Source of the DNA: JABMPO01 sp964539785
GTDB taxonomy: Bacteria; Fidelibacterota; Marinisomatia; Marinisomatales; TCS56
Assembly (NCBI GenBank): GCA_964539785.1
Contig: CAZIJQ010000047.1
Location: forward strand, 1-21,141
Length of the DNA stretch: 21,141 nucleotides
Direction of reading: 5' to 3'
Shown: positions 8,203 to 15,681 of the stretch, piece after piece
Layout of the letters: each line of letters opens with the position of its first letter
How positions within the stretch are numbered: position 1 is the stretch's first letter
Notes under the pieces: generated by a model
Told to the model about the DNA's origin: nothing
The model's database searches: none
What the model saw: only the letters and a program-made list of their open reading frames with translations
Made by a program: the position numbers and the translations under genes

Positions 8203-9012
8203 ATGCGCTTAATAATACAAGACAGTTACGACCGGATGAGTAAATGGGTTGCCAATTATATTGTCAACTCCATTAATGATTTTGATCCCACTCCAGAGAA
8301 TCCTTTTGTCCTTGGCTTACCTACCGGGTCATCCCCGGTTGGTACCTATCAGGAACTGGTAAAATTAGTGAAATCGGGAAAAGTCACCTTTGACAATGTC
8401 ATTACTTTTAACATGGATGAATATGTGGGAATCGAAGAAGGACATCTTGAAAGCTACCATTCATTTATGAAAAAGAATCTTTTTGAACATATTAAGATGC
8501 CGCTTGAAAATATTAATATTCTGAATGGAAACGCCAAAAATTTAGAAGAAGAATGCAGTCGATACGAAGAAAAAATCACTGCGCTAGGCGGAATTCATTT
8601 ATTTCTCGGCGGGATCGGTCCTGATGGGCATATCGCTTTCAATGAACCCGGATCATCTCTGCATTCCCGGACCCGTATCAAAACGTTGACCTATGATACC
8701 AGAATCGCCAATTCACGTTTCTTTGAAAATGATGTGGATAAAGTTCCAAAACTGGCTTTGACTGTTGGAGTCGCCACTGTCACCGACTCTGAAGCAGTTA
8801 TATTAATTGTTAATAGTCACAGCAAGGCTCGTGCACTGCACAAGATTATCGAAGAAGGCGTTAACCACATGTGGACGGCCTCGGCACTGCAGCTGCATCC
8901 CAAATCAATGATTGTCTGCGATGTGGATGCCACTGCTGAATTAAAAATGGAAACCGTGCGCTATTTCAGGGATATTGAAAAAGATAATTTAGATCCAGGC
9001 GAAATATTATAA
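8203..9012 (+). CDS. nagB: glucosamine-6-phosphate deaminase
   Basis: This 269-aa protein converts glucosamine-6-phosphate to fructose-6-phosphate plus ammonia. It is colinear with E. coli NagB, so catalytic residues fall at the same numbers: Asp72 (FNMDEYVG), Asp141, His143 and Glu148 (GPDGHIAFNEPGSS). The downstream SRTRIKTL and the TVGVATVTDSEAV stretch also match. GGAG ahead of the ATG acts as a ribosome binding site. Unlike the NagB part of the fusion gene at 244-2565, this one has the full catalytic triad and is probably the working deaminase. It is the last gene of the plus-strand group. Confidence 0.97.
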   Translation: MRLIIQDSYDRMSKWVANYIVNSINDFDPTPENPFVLGLPTGSSPVGTYQELVKLVKSGKVTFDNVITFNMDEYVGIEEGHLESYHSFMKKNLFEHIKMPLENINILNGNAKNLEEECSRYEEKITALGGIHLFLGGIGPDGHIAFNEPGSSLHSRTRIKTLTYDTRIANSRFFENDVDKVPKLALTVGVATVTDSEAVILIVNSHSKARALHKIIEEGVNHMWTASALQLHPKSMIVCDVDATAELKMETVRYFRDIEKDNLDPGEIL

Positions 9013-9013
9013 T

Positions 9014-9042
9014 CATCCCCCTTGTTTGAATAACGGGGGATG
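9014..9042. terminator. hairpin between convergent nagB and MscS genes
   Basis: CATCCCCC (9014-9021) and GGGGGATG (9035-9042) form a perfect 8-bp GC-rich stem with a 13-nt loop. It fills the 44-bp gap between two convergent genes, where a bidirectional terminator is expected. Neither side has a strong T run. Confidence 0.6.
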
Positions 9043-9056
9043 CTAAAGCATTAGGC

Positions 9057-10217
9057 TTATTCTTTATCAGATTTTAGCACTGAAACCTCAATCGGTTTTA
9101 CCGAATCCAAATGAACATCGCGCTGGGGGTAAGCGATGGTAATTTGTTCTTCTTCCAGAATCTCGTAAATATCATAGCGAATATCGCTCTCAATGACAAA
9201 CGGGTTGATGGTATCATTTATTTGAACCCAGAACAGGATTTTAAATATGAGGGCATCGTCACCGAAATTATCGAAAAGGATAACCGGTTTGGGTTTTTTC
9301 TCAACTTGATTATGATTATCCACCACCTGGCGCAGTAATTCACCGACTTTGGTGGCCGGCGAACCATAAGCCACGCCTACTGTTATCTCTCGGCGCAGAT
9401 AATTATCAATTAGCGACCAATTGATAACCGTATTCTCCAACAGTTTGCTGTTGGGTATTACCATCCTGACATTATCAAAAGTTTTAATTCTGGTTGAGCG
9501 GCCACCGATATGTTCCACAATACCACGCCGATTTTCCAGTTCCACGATGTCATTTACTTTGAGGGGTCTTTCGGTCATCAGAACCAGTCCGCTGAGAAAA
9601 TTATTGACCAGATTTTGACTGCCCAGACCGACTCCAATTGCCAGTGCACCACCAAGTATGGTGAAGGCTGTCAATGGAATACCAACAATTGTGAGTACAA
9701 ATAAAACGACAATAAAAACCATCAAATAGCGCGACAAAGCTTCCAGTGTATTCCTGGTTCCGGCATCGATTCGGAGGCGTTTTAAAAACAAGGTCTTAAA
9801 TTCAGTAGACAGGTAGCGCGAGAATCGAATTCCGAGGTACAGCAGAATTAATCCCATGAGGATATTGCCCAGTTCAATCGTGTTATCCTGTACGGTGAAC
9901 AAGGTAAAATGCCAGAATGATCCGAATAACCGGAAGGGGAATCCGATTATTGTAAGACTTGAAACTGTCAAAATGACCATAAATATAAATGAAGTAAATC
10001 TTCTCAGCCATTGATTCGTTTCTTGATCCCGGATTTTGCTGAATAATCCGAACGACATTAATCGACGGACCAGAGCTGGGATCAGCTTGGCGGCCGCAAA
10101 AAATACCACCAGACCTAATAGCAAGTTTCCAAGTTCGATATTTAATAAATCAGTCTTGAGAATGGGGAAATCCAGAATCGACCGGATTTTTTCAAAAGTT
10201 GCAGTTAAATCTTTCAT
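9057..10217 (-). CDS. MscS-family small-conductance mechanosensitive channel
   Basis: This 386-aa inner-membrane protein opens under membrane tension to release solutes. It has four hydrophobic helices (about residues 28-47, 74-97, 114-131 and 162-182) before the pore-lining helix (GGALAIGVGLGSQNLVNNFLSG, about 189-210). The MscS beta domain follows (LKVNDIVELENRRGIVEHI, TRIKTFDNVRMVIPN), then a C-terminal alpha/beta vestibule. The first two helices plus linker resemble the next two (IELGNLLLGL versus IELGNILMGL), suggesting an internal duplication. I use the ATG at 10217; an in-frame TTG two codons earlier is less likely. It is transcribed alone and converges with nagB. Confidence 0.93.
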   Translation of the reverse strand: MKDLTATFEKIRSILDFPILKTDLLNIELGNLLLGLVVFFAAAKLIPALVRRLMSFGLFSKIRDQETNQWLRRFTSFIFMVILTVSSLTIIGFPFRLFGSFWHFTLFTVQDNTIELGNILMGLILLYLGIRFSRYLSTEFKTLFLKRLRIDAGTRNTLEALSRYLMVFIVVLFVLTIVGIPLTAFTILGGALAIGVGLGSQNLVNNFLSGLVLMTERPLKVNDIVELENRRGIVEHIGGRSTRIKTFDNVRMVIPNSKLLENTVINWSLIDNYLRREITVGVAYGSPATKVGELLRQVVDNHNQVEKKPKPVILFDNFGDDALIFKILFWVQINDTINPFVIESDIRYDIYEILEEEQITIAYPQRDVHLDSVKPIEVSVLKSDKE

Positions 10218-10323
10218 GGTCAAAATTAGCAGTAATTAGTGGGTAGGGGAATGATTTTATTAATTGGAATTGATCTCAACCGATTTATTAATTTATAATT
10301 AAAACTACGGTCATTTCGACAAT

Positions 10324-10336
10324 GACCTTCCAGGTC
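10324..10336. repeat. outlying copy of the ACCTTCCAGGTC element
   Basis: ACCTTCCAGGTC at 10325-10336 is identical to 10572-10583 and inverted relative to 10593-10604. With the inverted copy it bounds a segment of about 280 bp that contains all the other palindromes. Confidence 0.55.
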
Positions 10337-10380
10337 GAGGAGAAATCTACATTTGTATTGCGCTGTTCTAAGTTATATGC

Positions 10381-10407
10381 TGGTTACACTGCTCCGCGGA
10401 GTAACCA
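10381..10407. repeat. inverted repeat with central palindrome
   Basis: TGGTTAC (10381-10387) is inverted at GTAACCA (10401-10407). The palindrome CTCCGCGGAG (10392-10401) sits inside it. It is part of the REP-like cluster downstream of spmB. Confidence 0.5.
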
Positions 10408-10422
10408 AGTTTGTGGATAAAC

Positions 10423-10445
10423 GTCACAACGCAGAGCATTGTGAC
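10423..10445. repeat. 7-bp inverted repeat
   Basis: GTCACAA (10423-10429) and TTGTGAC (10439-10445) are perfectly inverted around a 9-nt loop. This is the second structure of the REP-like cluster. Confidence 0.45.
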
Positions 10446-10504
10446 GAGGGTTGTGATATTATTTAAAACGTTGAAACGGTTCGGTATTGGTTGCGCACCC
10501 TACG

Positions 10505-10556
10505 CACGGTTAAACCGTGGGCTAACAACAAAATAATTGGATTAGGTTTAGCCCAC
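10505..10556. repeat. two nested or alternative inverted repeats
   Basis: CACGGTT (10505-10511) pairs with AACCGTG (10513-10519). GTGGGCTAA (10517-10525) pairs with TTAGCCCAC (10548-10556). The two stems share GTG at 10517-10519, so they are alternative or mutually exclusive folds. Elements reading 'accgtgggctaa' are, from memory, frequent in intergenic repeats of related genomes. Confidence 0.5.
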
Positions 10557-10570
10557 AACACGTAATAAGT

Positions 10571-10605
10571 AACCTTCCAGGTCACAAAACGAGACCTGGA
10601 AGGTT
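10571..10605 (-). terminator. 13-bp perfect hairpin downstream of spmB
   Basis: AACCTTCCAGGTC (10571-10583) and GACCTGGAAGGTT (10593-10605) form a perfect 13-bp stem with a 9-nt loop, 16 bp after the spmB stop. It is well placed to end the long minus-strand transcript. The T tract on that strand is weak, so it may instead be a REP-like element. Confidence 0.5.
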
Positions 10606-10621
10606 GTGCTTCAATAATGGT

Positions 10622-11203
10622 TTAACCGAATACGATCCGGCAGATGAACACAGCTGCCATTACACCAGCGAAATCGCCTATCAGACCGGAGGCAACGGCA
10701 TGGCGACTTTTTCGTAAACCGACTGCGCCAAAATACACCGCCAGAACGTAGAATGTGGTCTCGGTGCTGCCAAAAAGGGTGGAGGCCAGTCGACCGATAA
10801 ATGAATCCGGTCCATGGGTGTTGATCAGCTCCGTGACAATTCCCAGGGAACCACTTCCGGAAAGGGGCCGCATGAGCGCTACCGGCAGGGTTTCGGCGGG
10901 CATGCCGATTAAATCGGTGGCCGGCGATATCAGCGCAACCAACCAGTCCATGGCCCCGGAGGCTCGGAACATACCGATGGCAACGAGAATCGCCACGAGA
11001 TAGGGTATGATCCTGATTGCCACATCAAAACCTTCCTTGGCGCCATTTACAAATACTTCGTAAACCTTTACTTTTTTAATGAAGCCAACCAGCACAATAA
11101 TGAATAATAAAAATGGGATCGCGAAATTTGAAATGGATTTCATGATCGTTGTGAACAACGGATCGGAGGCAGTGTTAACTACAGTTGCGAGAGAATCAAC
11201 CAT
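10622..11203 (-). CDS. spmB: SpmB-like nucleoside-recognition (Gate domain) membrane protein
   Basis: This 193-aa multi-pass membrane protein has four or five hydrophobic segments. It carries motifs of the SpmB half of the SpmA/SpmB pair: SGSGSLGIV and FGSTETTFYVLAVYFGAVG. In Bacillus the pair is needed for spore-core dehydration. Homologues are widespread in bacteria that do not sporulate, where the role is unknown. The long open frame extends upstream to 11344, but the true start is the ATG at 11203. A near-perfect ribosome binding site AAGGAGG (11210-11216) lies 6 nt before it, and the upstream extension overlaps spmA in another frame. It overlaps the spmA end by 8 bp, so the pair is translationally coupled. 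Confidence 0.9.
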   Translation of the reverse strand: MVDSLATVVNTASDPLFTTIMKSISNFAIPFLLFIIVLVGFIKKVKVYEVFVNGAKEGFDVAIRIIPYLVAILVAIGMFRASGAMDWLVALISPATDLIGMPAETLPVALMRPLSGSGSLGIVTELINTHGPDSFIGRLASTLFGSTETTFYVLAVYFGAVGLRKSRHAVASGLIGDFAGVMAAVFICRIVFG

Positions 11204-11831
11204 TGGACACCTCCTTTTCCATATTCGCTTTGAGCATGGGATCGCTGGCACGCATGGAAGGTAATTTTGACAGCAGTCGCGACGCAGTGATCGCCGCGAT
11301 ACAGGCGCAAGTCGATGCGAATATACTAGTACTGATGATCTCAAATGGATTCATCGATCCCAACTCAGCCCGAACCGCGATAACAGTCATTGGAATAAAG
11401 GTGATACTGGCCGTATTGATGGCCAGAAAAGTGATCTGGGAATTTGATGCAGTATCATCGGAAAGATTAAGACTTTGTAATTCATCCATGGCTTTTAATC
11501 CCAGGGGAGTAGCGGCGTTTCCCAAACCCAGCCAGTTGGCGGTGATGTTCATCATCATGGCGCCGATTGCCGGGTGACCGTCGGGTATTTCCGGGAACAG
11601 GAATCGGGCAACCGGTCTAATAGCCCGTGCCAGGATTTTAATCAAACCACCTTTTTCGGCAATTTTCATGATTCCAAGCCACATGGCCATAATTCCAATT
11701 AATCCCAGGGCGATTTCAACCGCCACTGCCGCTGAATTGACTGCCGCATTAGTCACTTCTGTCAGTCGCCCGGTGAGGGCGCCTACCACCAGTGCAATTA
11801 TCATTAATCCGAACCAGATATAGTTTAGCAT
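11196..11831 (-). CDS. spmA: SpmA-like nucleoside-recognition (Gate domain) membrane protein
   Basis: This 211-aa membrane protein resembles SpmA. An N-terminal hydrophobic helix (residues 1-20) is followed by IALGLIGIMAMWLGIMKIAEK, then the conserved MMNITANWLGLGNAATPLGLKAM block (about residues 92-114). A central hydrophobic stretch contains FLAINTASITFIPM. The partner spmB follows with an 8-bp overlap. An AAGGAAA site precedes the ATG. ldcA lies 11 bp upstream. The neighbourhood of cell-wall hydrolases suggests a link to envelope maturation or transport of cell-wall fragments rather than to sporulation, since no sporulation gene is seen. That is inference only. Confidence 0.9.
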   Translation of the reverse strand: MLNYIWFGLMIIALVVGALTGRLTEVTNAAVNSAAVAVEIALGLIGIMAMWLGIMKIAEKGGLIKILARAIRPVARFLFPEIPDGHPAIGAMMMNITANWLGLGNAATPLGLKAMDELQSLNLSDDTASNSQITFLAINTASITFIPMTVIAVRAELGSMNPFEIISTSIFASTCACIAAITASRLLSKLPSMRASDPMLKANMEKEVSNG

Positions 11832-11842
11832 GAGTTGTTTCC

Positions 11843-12772
11843 TTATTTGACAGGTGATTCGAGGATTTTCAAGGCAGCAGTATCGCCATCAGCTTCCAGA
11901 TGCGCGGGAATGGAAATAGGCATGGTAGCCTGGTAGCGACCGTGACCGCAGGCAAAATTAGAAACGATAGGGATATTGAGATCTCCTACAACATCCATTA
12001 CAATTTCGTCTACTGTTTTGCCAAAGGGGATTTCCGTATCGCTCATTTCACACATTTCACCGATGATTAGCCCAGTGATATTATCGAACAATCCGGTCCG
12101 GCGCAGGTGGTACATTGTACGATCAAATGAATATAGATATTCACTAATATCTTCCAGGAAGAGAATTGCACCGTCGGCTTCAAGTTGTCCTTCGGTGGCA
12201 AGGCGGTTCACCAGCAGTGAAATATTACCGCCCCAGACTGGTCCATGGGCAATTCCCGGTTTGAGTACCCGGACCGGGAAATCATCTGGCGGAGTAATCG
12301 TATACGGTTTACCATTCACGACGCCCATTTCAAAATTGATGAAATTGTACTCCAATTCTTCATCTTTGTGGGTAACCAGCATGGGGCCGTGAAAAGTCAC
12401 CAAGCCGGTTTTCTGGGTTATCGACGTAGTGTAGGTAGTGATATCACTGTAACCCATAAAAATTTTGGGGTTGGCCTTGATAATATCATAATCCAGTAAC
12501 GGTTCTACTCGATTGGCGCCATAACCGCCCCGGGCACAAACGATGGCATCGATTTCCGGATTTGCGAACATATCCATTATATCCACAGCCCGCTCAGCCG
12601 GCGTGCCGGCGTAAAGATTGTCTTTCAAATAAGGCGATTTACCCAGCACTACGCAATAGCCTCGGTCTTCCAGTATTTTTACGGTTTTTTCCAAAAATTC
12701 CTCTTTAAGCCAGTAAGATGGATTTACGATTCCAATCGTACCGCCACGATTCAGTCTGGGTGGTTTTATCAT
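11843..12772 (-). CDS. ldcA: L,D-carboxypeptidase, peptidase family S66
   Basis: This 309-aa enzyme of the LdcA/MccF family removes the terminal D-Ala from L-Ala-D-Glu-Dap-D-Ala during murein recycling. The expected catalytic triad is visible: nucleophile Ser109 in MGYSDIT, Glu207 in LFLEDISE and His277 in FACGHGRY. The fold signature RGGYGANR lies before the nucleophile, and FHGPM after it. No signal peptide is present, consistent with the usual cytoplasmic location. The ribosome binding site AAGGGAG (12781-12787) overlaps the dacB stop, and the start is 8 nt after it. It is therefore in one transcript with dacB and spmAB. Confidence 0.92.
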   Translation of the reverse strand: MIKPPRLNRGGTIGIVNPSYWLKEEFLEKTVKILEDRGYCVVLGKSPYLKDNLYAGTPAERAVDIMDMFANPEIDAIVCARGGYGANRVEPLLDYDIIKANPKIFMGYSDITTYTTSITQKTGLVTFHGPMLVTHKDEELEYNFINFEMGVVNGKPYTITPPDDFPVRVLKPGIAHGPVWGGNISLLVNRLATEGQLEADGAILFLEDISEYLYSFDRTMYHLRRTGLFDNITGLIIGEMCEMSDTEIPFGKTVDEIVMDVVGDLNIPIVSNFACGHGRYQATMPISIPAHLEADGDTAALKILESPVK

Positions 12773-12785
12773 CGCTGTTACTCCC

Positions 12786-14243
12786 TTAATAAGTTGCTAA
12801 AATGGTGCAAATTTTATCCTGTAAACGGCGATATGGCCCGGATGAGCCAACATAACCGCTAACCATGATTGAGAAAATCAGTGTCTCACCACGCCGTGAT
12901 AAAGCATAGCCGGAGAGACTGCTGGCTCCCGATAGAGTGCCAGTTTTGGCCAGGATTTTCCCCTGAACCAATTCGTTTTGCATTCTATTTTCCAGTGTGC
13001 CATCAACACCGCTGATTGGCAAAGCATCCTGGTATTCACTTCGAAAATCTGATTTTGTGTAAACATAATACAGCAGCTGTGCCAACTGGTCCGGGCAAGT
13101 GTGGTTATAATGGGAAACCCCCGATCCGTCAACCATCCTGATTCTGGTAGTATCGATTCCGGCTTCAGCCTGTAAAAATGATTTGACTGCCAGCAGGCCA
13201 TTCTGCCAATTGCCCTGCTGACCGGTGGTTTCGTGCCCGATTGTTTTGACTAATAATTCACCACTAAGATTATAGCTGTCTTTAAGGAAATGTTTAATGA
13301 CCACTGATAGCGGTTCAGAGACATGATCTGCGATCAAATTTGTGTTGTCAGGTAATTGGCCCATTTTGACGTCATGAGTGATTTTGACACCATAATTAAT
13401 CAACATTTCTTTAAAAACCTGACCGGTAAACAATGCTGGAGCATGGATATTTCGAAAAACGGTATCTCGCTCTTCATCAAATAGTATATCCCCGGTGACA
13501 TCAAAAACATTACTGGGTTCCCACCAGCGACGGGTTATTTCAAAATCGCTCAGGTCAGTAGTATCGGTTACGGTCAGGGCCTGATTATTTATTGAGATAT
13601 ATTCGGTATCAGGGGTTACGAGCAATTGGGGCGGGGCTCCGGCGATTCCGGGACTGATGTCAATATCGATGCAATTATCGTTTAACGACATGGCATCGAC
13701 CTGGGCGGCATACCACCACGATCCTTCATCCCACATCCAGCCCTCACCCAGCCGAACTGAATCCAACCGTGAATTATCGATGATGATCTGATCGACCGAT
13801 ACGACCAATTCGGCTACAATCTTTGCCAGAGAATCCAGACTGGCCAGGGAGAAATCGGGATCAGCGCCGGCTTTTAATACCAGATTATTCAAATGTCCGT
13901 TGACCGGCTTTGCATCACCCCAGACTTCTGTATGAAATTGATAATCAGCACCAAGATAGTGGAAGGCAGCTGTGGCTGTATAAATTTTGTTGTTACTGGC
14001 AGGTTTGACTAAATGGTCGGAATTCAACTGATATAGGGTTTTACCGGATTCGGCTGATATAATTTTAATTCCTACATTGGTGGCCAGACCGGAATCATCG
14101 ATTACTTTTTTGATCTTATGTGCCAACATGGGTTGGCCGTGGGGTCGGTACATCTGCGGAACCTGAGAGCAACCGCTATAAAGGATTAAAACTGCAAGGG
14201 GGAGAATTAGTTGGGAATATTTTTCCGCAATTTTTCGCGTCAT
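12786..14243 (-). CDS. dacB: D-alanyl-D-alanine carboxypeptidase/endopeptidase, PBP4 type (S13)
   Basis: This 485-aa penicillin-binding protein trims D-Ala from pentapeptides and can cut D-Ala-Dap cross-links. Catalytic motifs are SxxK = Ser83-Asn-Asn-Lys86 (PASNNK), SxN = Ser323-Tyr-Asn325 and KTG = Lys433-Thr-Gly435. A large insertion lies between the first two, as in PBP4. The N terminus has a hydrophobic helix ending in LILYSGC, so Cys25 may be a lipidated cysteine, although Tyr at -3 is not canonical. It is 142 bp downstream of namZ, so it may have its own promoter, and only 13 bp upstream of ldcA. Confidence 0.94.
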   Translation of the reverse strand: MTRKIAEKYSQLILPLAVLILYSGCSQVPQMYRPHGQPMLAHKIKKVIDDSGLATNVGIKIISAESGKTLYQLNSDHLVKPASNNKIYTATAAFHYLGADYQFHTEVWGDAKPVNGHLNNLVLKAGADPDFSLASLDSLAKIVAELVVSVDQIIIDNSRLDSVRLGEGWMWDEGSWWYAAQVDAMSLNDNCIDIDISPGIAGAPPQLLVTPDTEYISINNQALTVTDTTDLSDFEITRRWWEPSNVFDVTGDILFDEERDTVFRNIHAPALFTGQVFKEMLINYGVKITHDVKMGQLPDNTNLIADHVSEPLSVVIKHFLKDSYNLSGELLVKTIGHETTGQQGNWQNGLLAVKSFLQAEAGIDTTRIRMVDGSGVSHYNHTCPDQLAQLLYYVYTKSDFRSEYQDALPISGVDGTLENRMQNELVQGKILAKTGTLSGASSLSGYALSRRGETLIFSIMVSGYVGSSGPYRRLQDKICTILATY

Positions 14244-14385
14244 GCCATCAATTCCTTGTAAACCAATTTCGATATTTTATCAGAACGGAATATCATGATA
14301 CGACCGTCCGAATATGTAACGCCAAGTTTAATGCTCCCCCATACACAGAAAAAGTAAAAGACAACATCATTTCGTTTAAATATGT

Positions 14386-15681
14386 TTAATTGGAGTAGAT
14401 ACGATTTTGGTTAGCAATTCTGGAATAAGCGTCTTGAGATTCAGCATATTCCTGGAATATTTTAGCAGCCGAATAGCCTTTGTTCAGTCCTTTAACAAGT
14501 TGATCGCTGCCCCAGAGTTTTATCAGCCATTTCTCTTTCAGTTGAAATTCTTCGGGATACATCGTATTCACTTGAACCAGTAAATGAACTCCGGTTTTCA
14601 CGCTGTTAAAGGAAGTACGATCAGTGATGATAAGCTCGACACCATTACAGATTTGATCTTTATGCTTCGGATTGCCTGACATGCCTTTAATTGACACAGG
14701 AGTATATGAGACTGGTTTGAAGACCACACCGGGCAGATTCAAATTGTTCATTACTCGTGCTAATTCATGAGCATCAATCCAGGGAGCGCCAATTTGTTTA
14801 AAGGGTCGGTAAGTCCCGCGACCTTCACTCATGTTGGTGCCTTCCAATAAACACATACCCGGATACACGATGGCAGTTTCCAGATCGGGAATGTTAGGGG
14901 AGGGTGCGATCCAGGGTAGATCAGTTTCATCAAACCAGATAGCTTTGGTCCAACCGGTCACGCGAATTATTTCTAATTCCGGGCTGGAATTGATCCATTG
15001 TTGGTCAATTATCAATTGCGCTAATTCACCAGCGGTTAGTCCGTAACGGATCGGAATGGGATAGTAGCCCACAAAGGATTGGTGCTTAATATCCAGTAGC
15101 GGTCCTTCAATTAAATCGCCTCGAATGGGATTAGGTCGATCCAGAATCCAGATCGGAATTCCCACCTCGCCGGCGGCTTCCATTACCAGACCCATGGTTG
15201 AAATGTAGGTATAGAACCGGGCGCCAATGTCCTGAATGTCATAAAGAATCAAGTCAACACTCTCCAGCATCGTTGCCGTAGGCTTTCGTATTTTACCGTA
15301 TAGACTGATCACTTCAGGTAATTCTTTAAGATCATCGCTATACTTGATTTTTTCACCGGCGGCCGCTTCACCAAACAAACCGTGTTCCGGGGAAAAGATA
15401 ATCTTCAGGTTTACATCCGGCAATTCCATTAATATTCGGTAATTGGGAATTCCTGCTTTTGTCACACCGGAATGATTGGTAACCAGGGCAATATTTTTAC
15501 CAGCTAATCGCTGGCTGTGCTGGTCCAGCAATACATCAATTCCATTCTGAACAGTGATCAGGTCTGCTGGTGGCGGACTACTTTGGTTTGCCAATTCCAA
15601 TTGTTCCTGATGGATGGATGGATGGTCTTGGGCTGTCAGTAAAGAACTGATTAGGATAAATATTTTGAGTGTATTCTTCAT
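14386..15681 (-). CDS. namZ: DUF1343 / NamZ-type exo-beta-N-acetylmuramidase, secreted
   Basis: This 431-aa protein has a signal peptide (about residues 1-17, LISSLLTAQ). Characterised DUF1343 proteins (GH171, NamZ) release N-acetylmuramic acid from the non-reducing end of peptidoglycan fragments. Conserved blocks are ALVTNHSG (about 65-72), IIFSPEHGLFG (about 94-104, with Glu99), DLILYDIQDIGARFYTY, ILDRPNPI, WIAPSPNIP and EGTNMSEGRGTYRPF. The mature N terminus begins DHPSIHQEQ, nearly the same as in the adjacent GH18 protein. Its ATG overlaps the GH18 stop (ATGA, 15678-15681), so the two are translationally coupled. An exo-muramidase paired with a GlcNAc-specific GH18 could dismantle glycan strands step by step. 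Confidence 0.92.
   Translation of the reverse strand: MKNTLKIFILISSLLTAQDHPSIHQEQLELANQSSPPPADLITVQNGIDVLLDQHSQRLAGKNIALVTNHSGVTKAGIPNYRILMELPDVNLKIIFSPEHGLFGEAAAGEKIKYSDDLKELPEVISLYGKIRKPTATMLESVDLILYDIQDIGARFYTYISTMGLVMEAAGEVGIPIWILDRPNPIRGDLIEGPLLDIKHQSFVGYYPIPIRYGLTAGELAQLIIDQQWINSSPELEIIRVTGWTKAIWFDETDLPWIAPSPNIPDLETAIVYPGMCLLEGTNMSEGRGTYRPFKQIGAPWIDAHELARVMNNLNLPGVVFKPVSYTPVSIKGMSGNPKHKDQICNGVELIITDRTSFNSVKTGVHLLVQVNTMYPEEFQLKEKWLIKLWGSDQLVKGLNKGYSAAKIFQEYAESQDAYSRIANQNRIYSN

Larger units (their letters stand above)
10218..10621. other. 404-bp gene-free stretch rich in inverted repeats
   Basis: No credible reading frame is present on either strand. The first 100 bp, upstream of the MscS gene, are AT-rich and should hold its promoter. 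From 10324 on there are at least five inverted repeats, listed separately where strong. These are TGGTTAC with GTAACCA around the 10-bp palindrome CTCCGCGGAG (10381-10407), GTCACAA with TTGTGAC (10423-10445), CACGGTT with AACCGTG (10505-10519), GTGGGCTAA with TTAGCCCAC (10517-10556), and a 13-bp stem at 10571-10605. This looks like a cluster of REP-like or MITE-derived elements. Confidence 0.7.

Noticed and set aside
9013..9056. A small RNA gene between nagB and the MscS gene.
   Set aside because: The 44-bp gap is filled by one hairpin and is better explained as a bidirectional terminator.
10324..10606. CRISPR array, because of repeated short palindromes.
   Set aside because: The repeats are different sequences with irregular spacing, and no cas gene is nearby.
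11204..11344. N-terminal extension of the spmB frame (about 47 codons).
   Set aside because: It lies within spmA in another frame, and the strong AAGGAGG site before the ATG at 11203 decides the start.
12878..13201. 107-codon open frame on the minus strand inside dacB.
   Set aside because: It is a shadow of dacB, which has all PBP4 motifs. The shadow product resembles no protein family.
15605..15640. GGATGGATGGATGG run at the start of namZ, considered as a phase-variable tetranucleotide repeat.
   Set aside because: There are only about three units. They encode the conserved HPSIHQ residues, and the GH18 copy uses different codons for the same peptide, so selection on the protein explains it.
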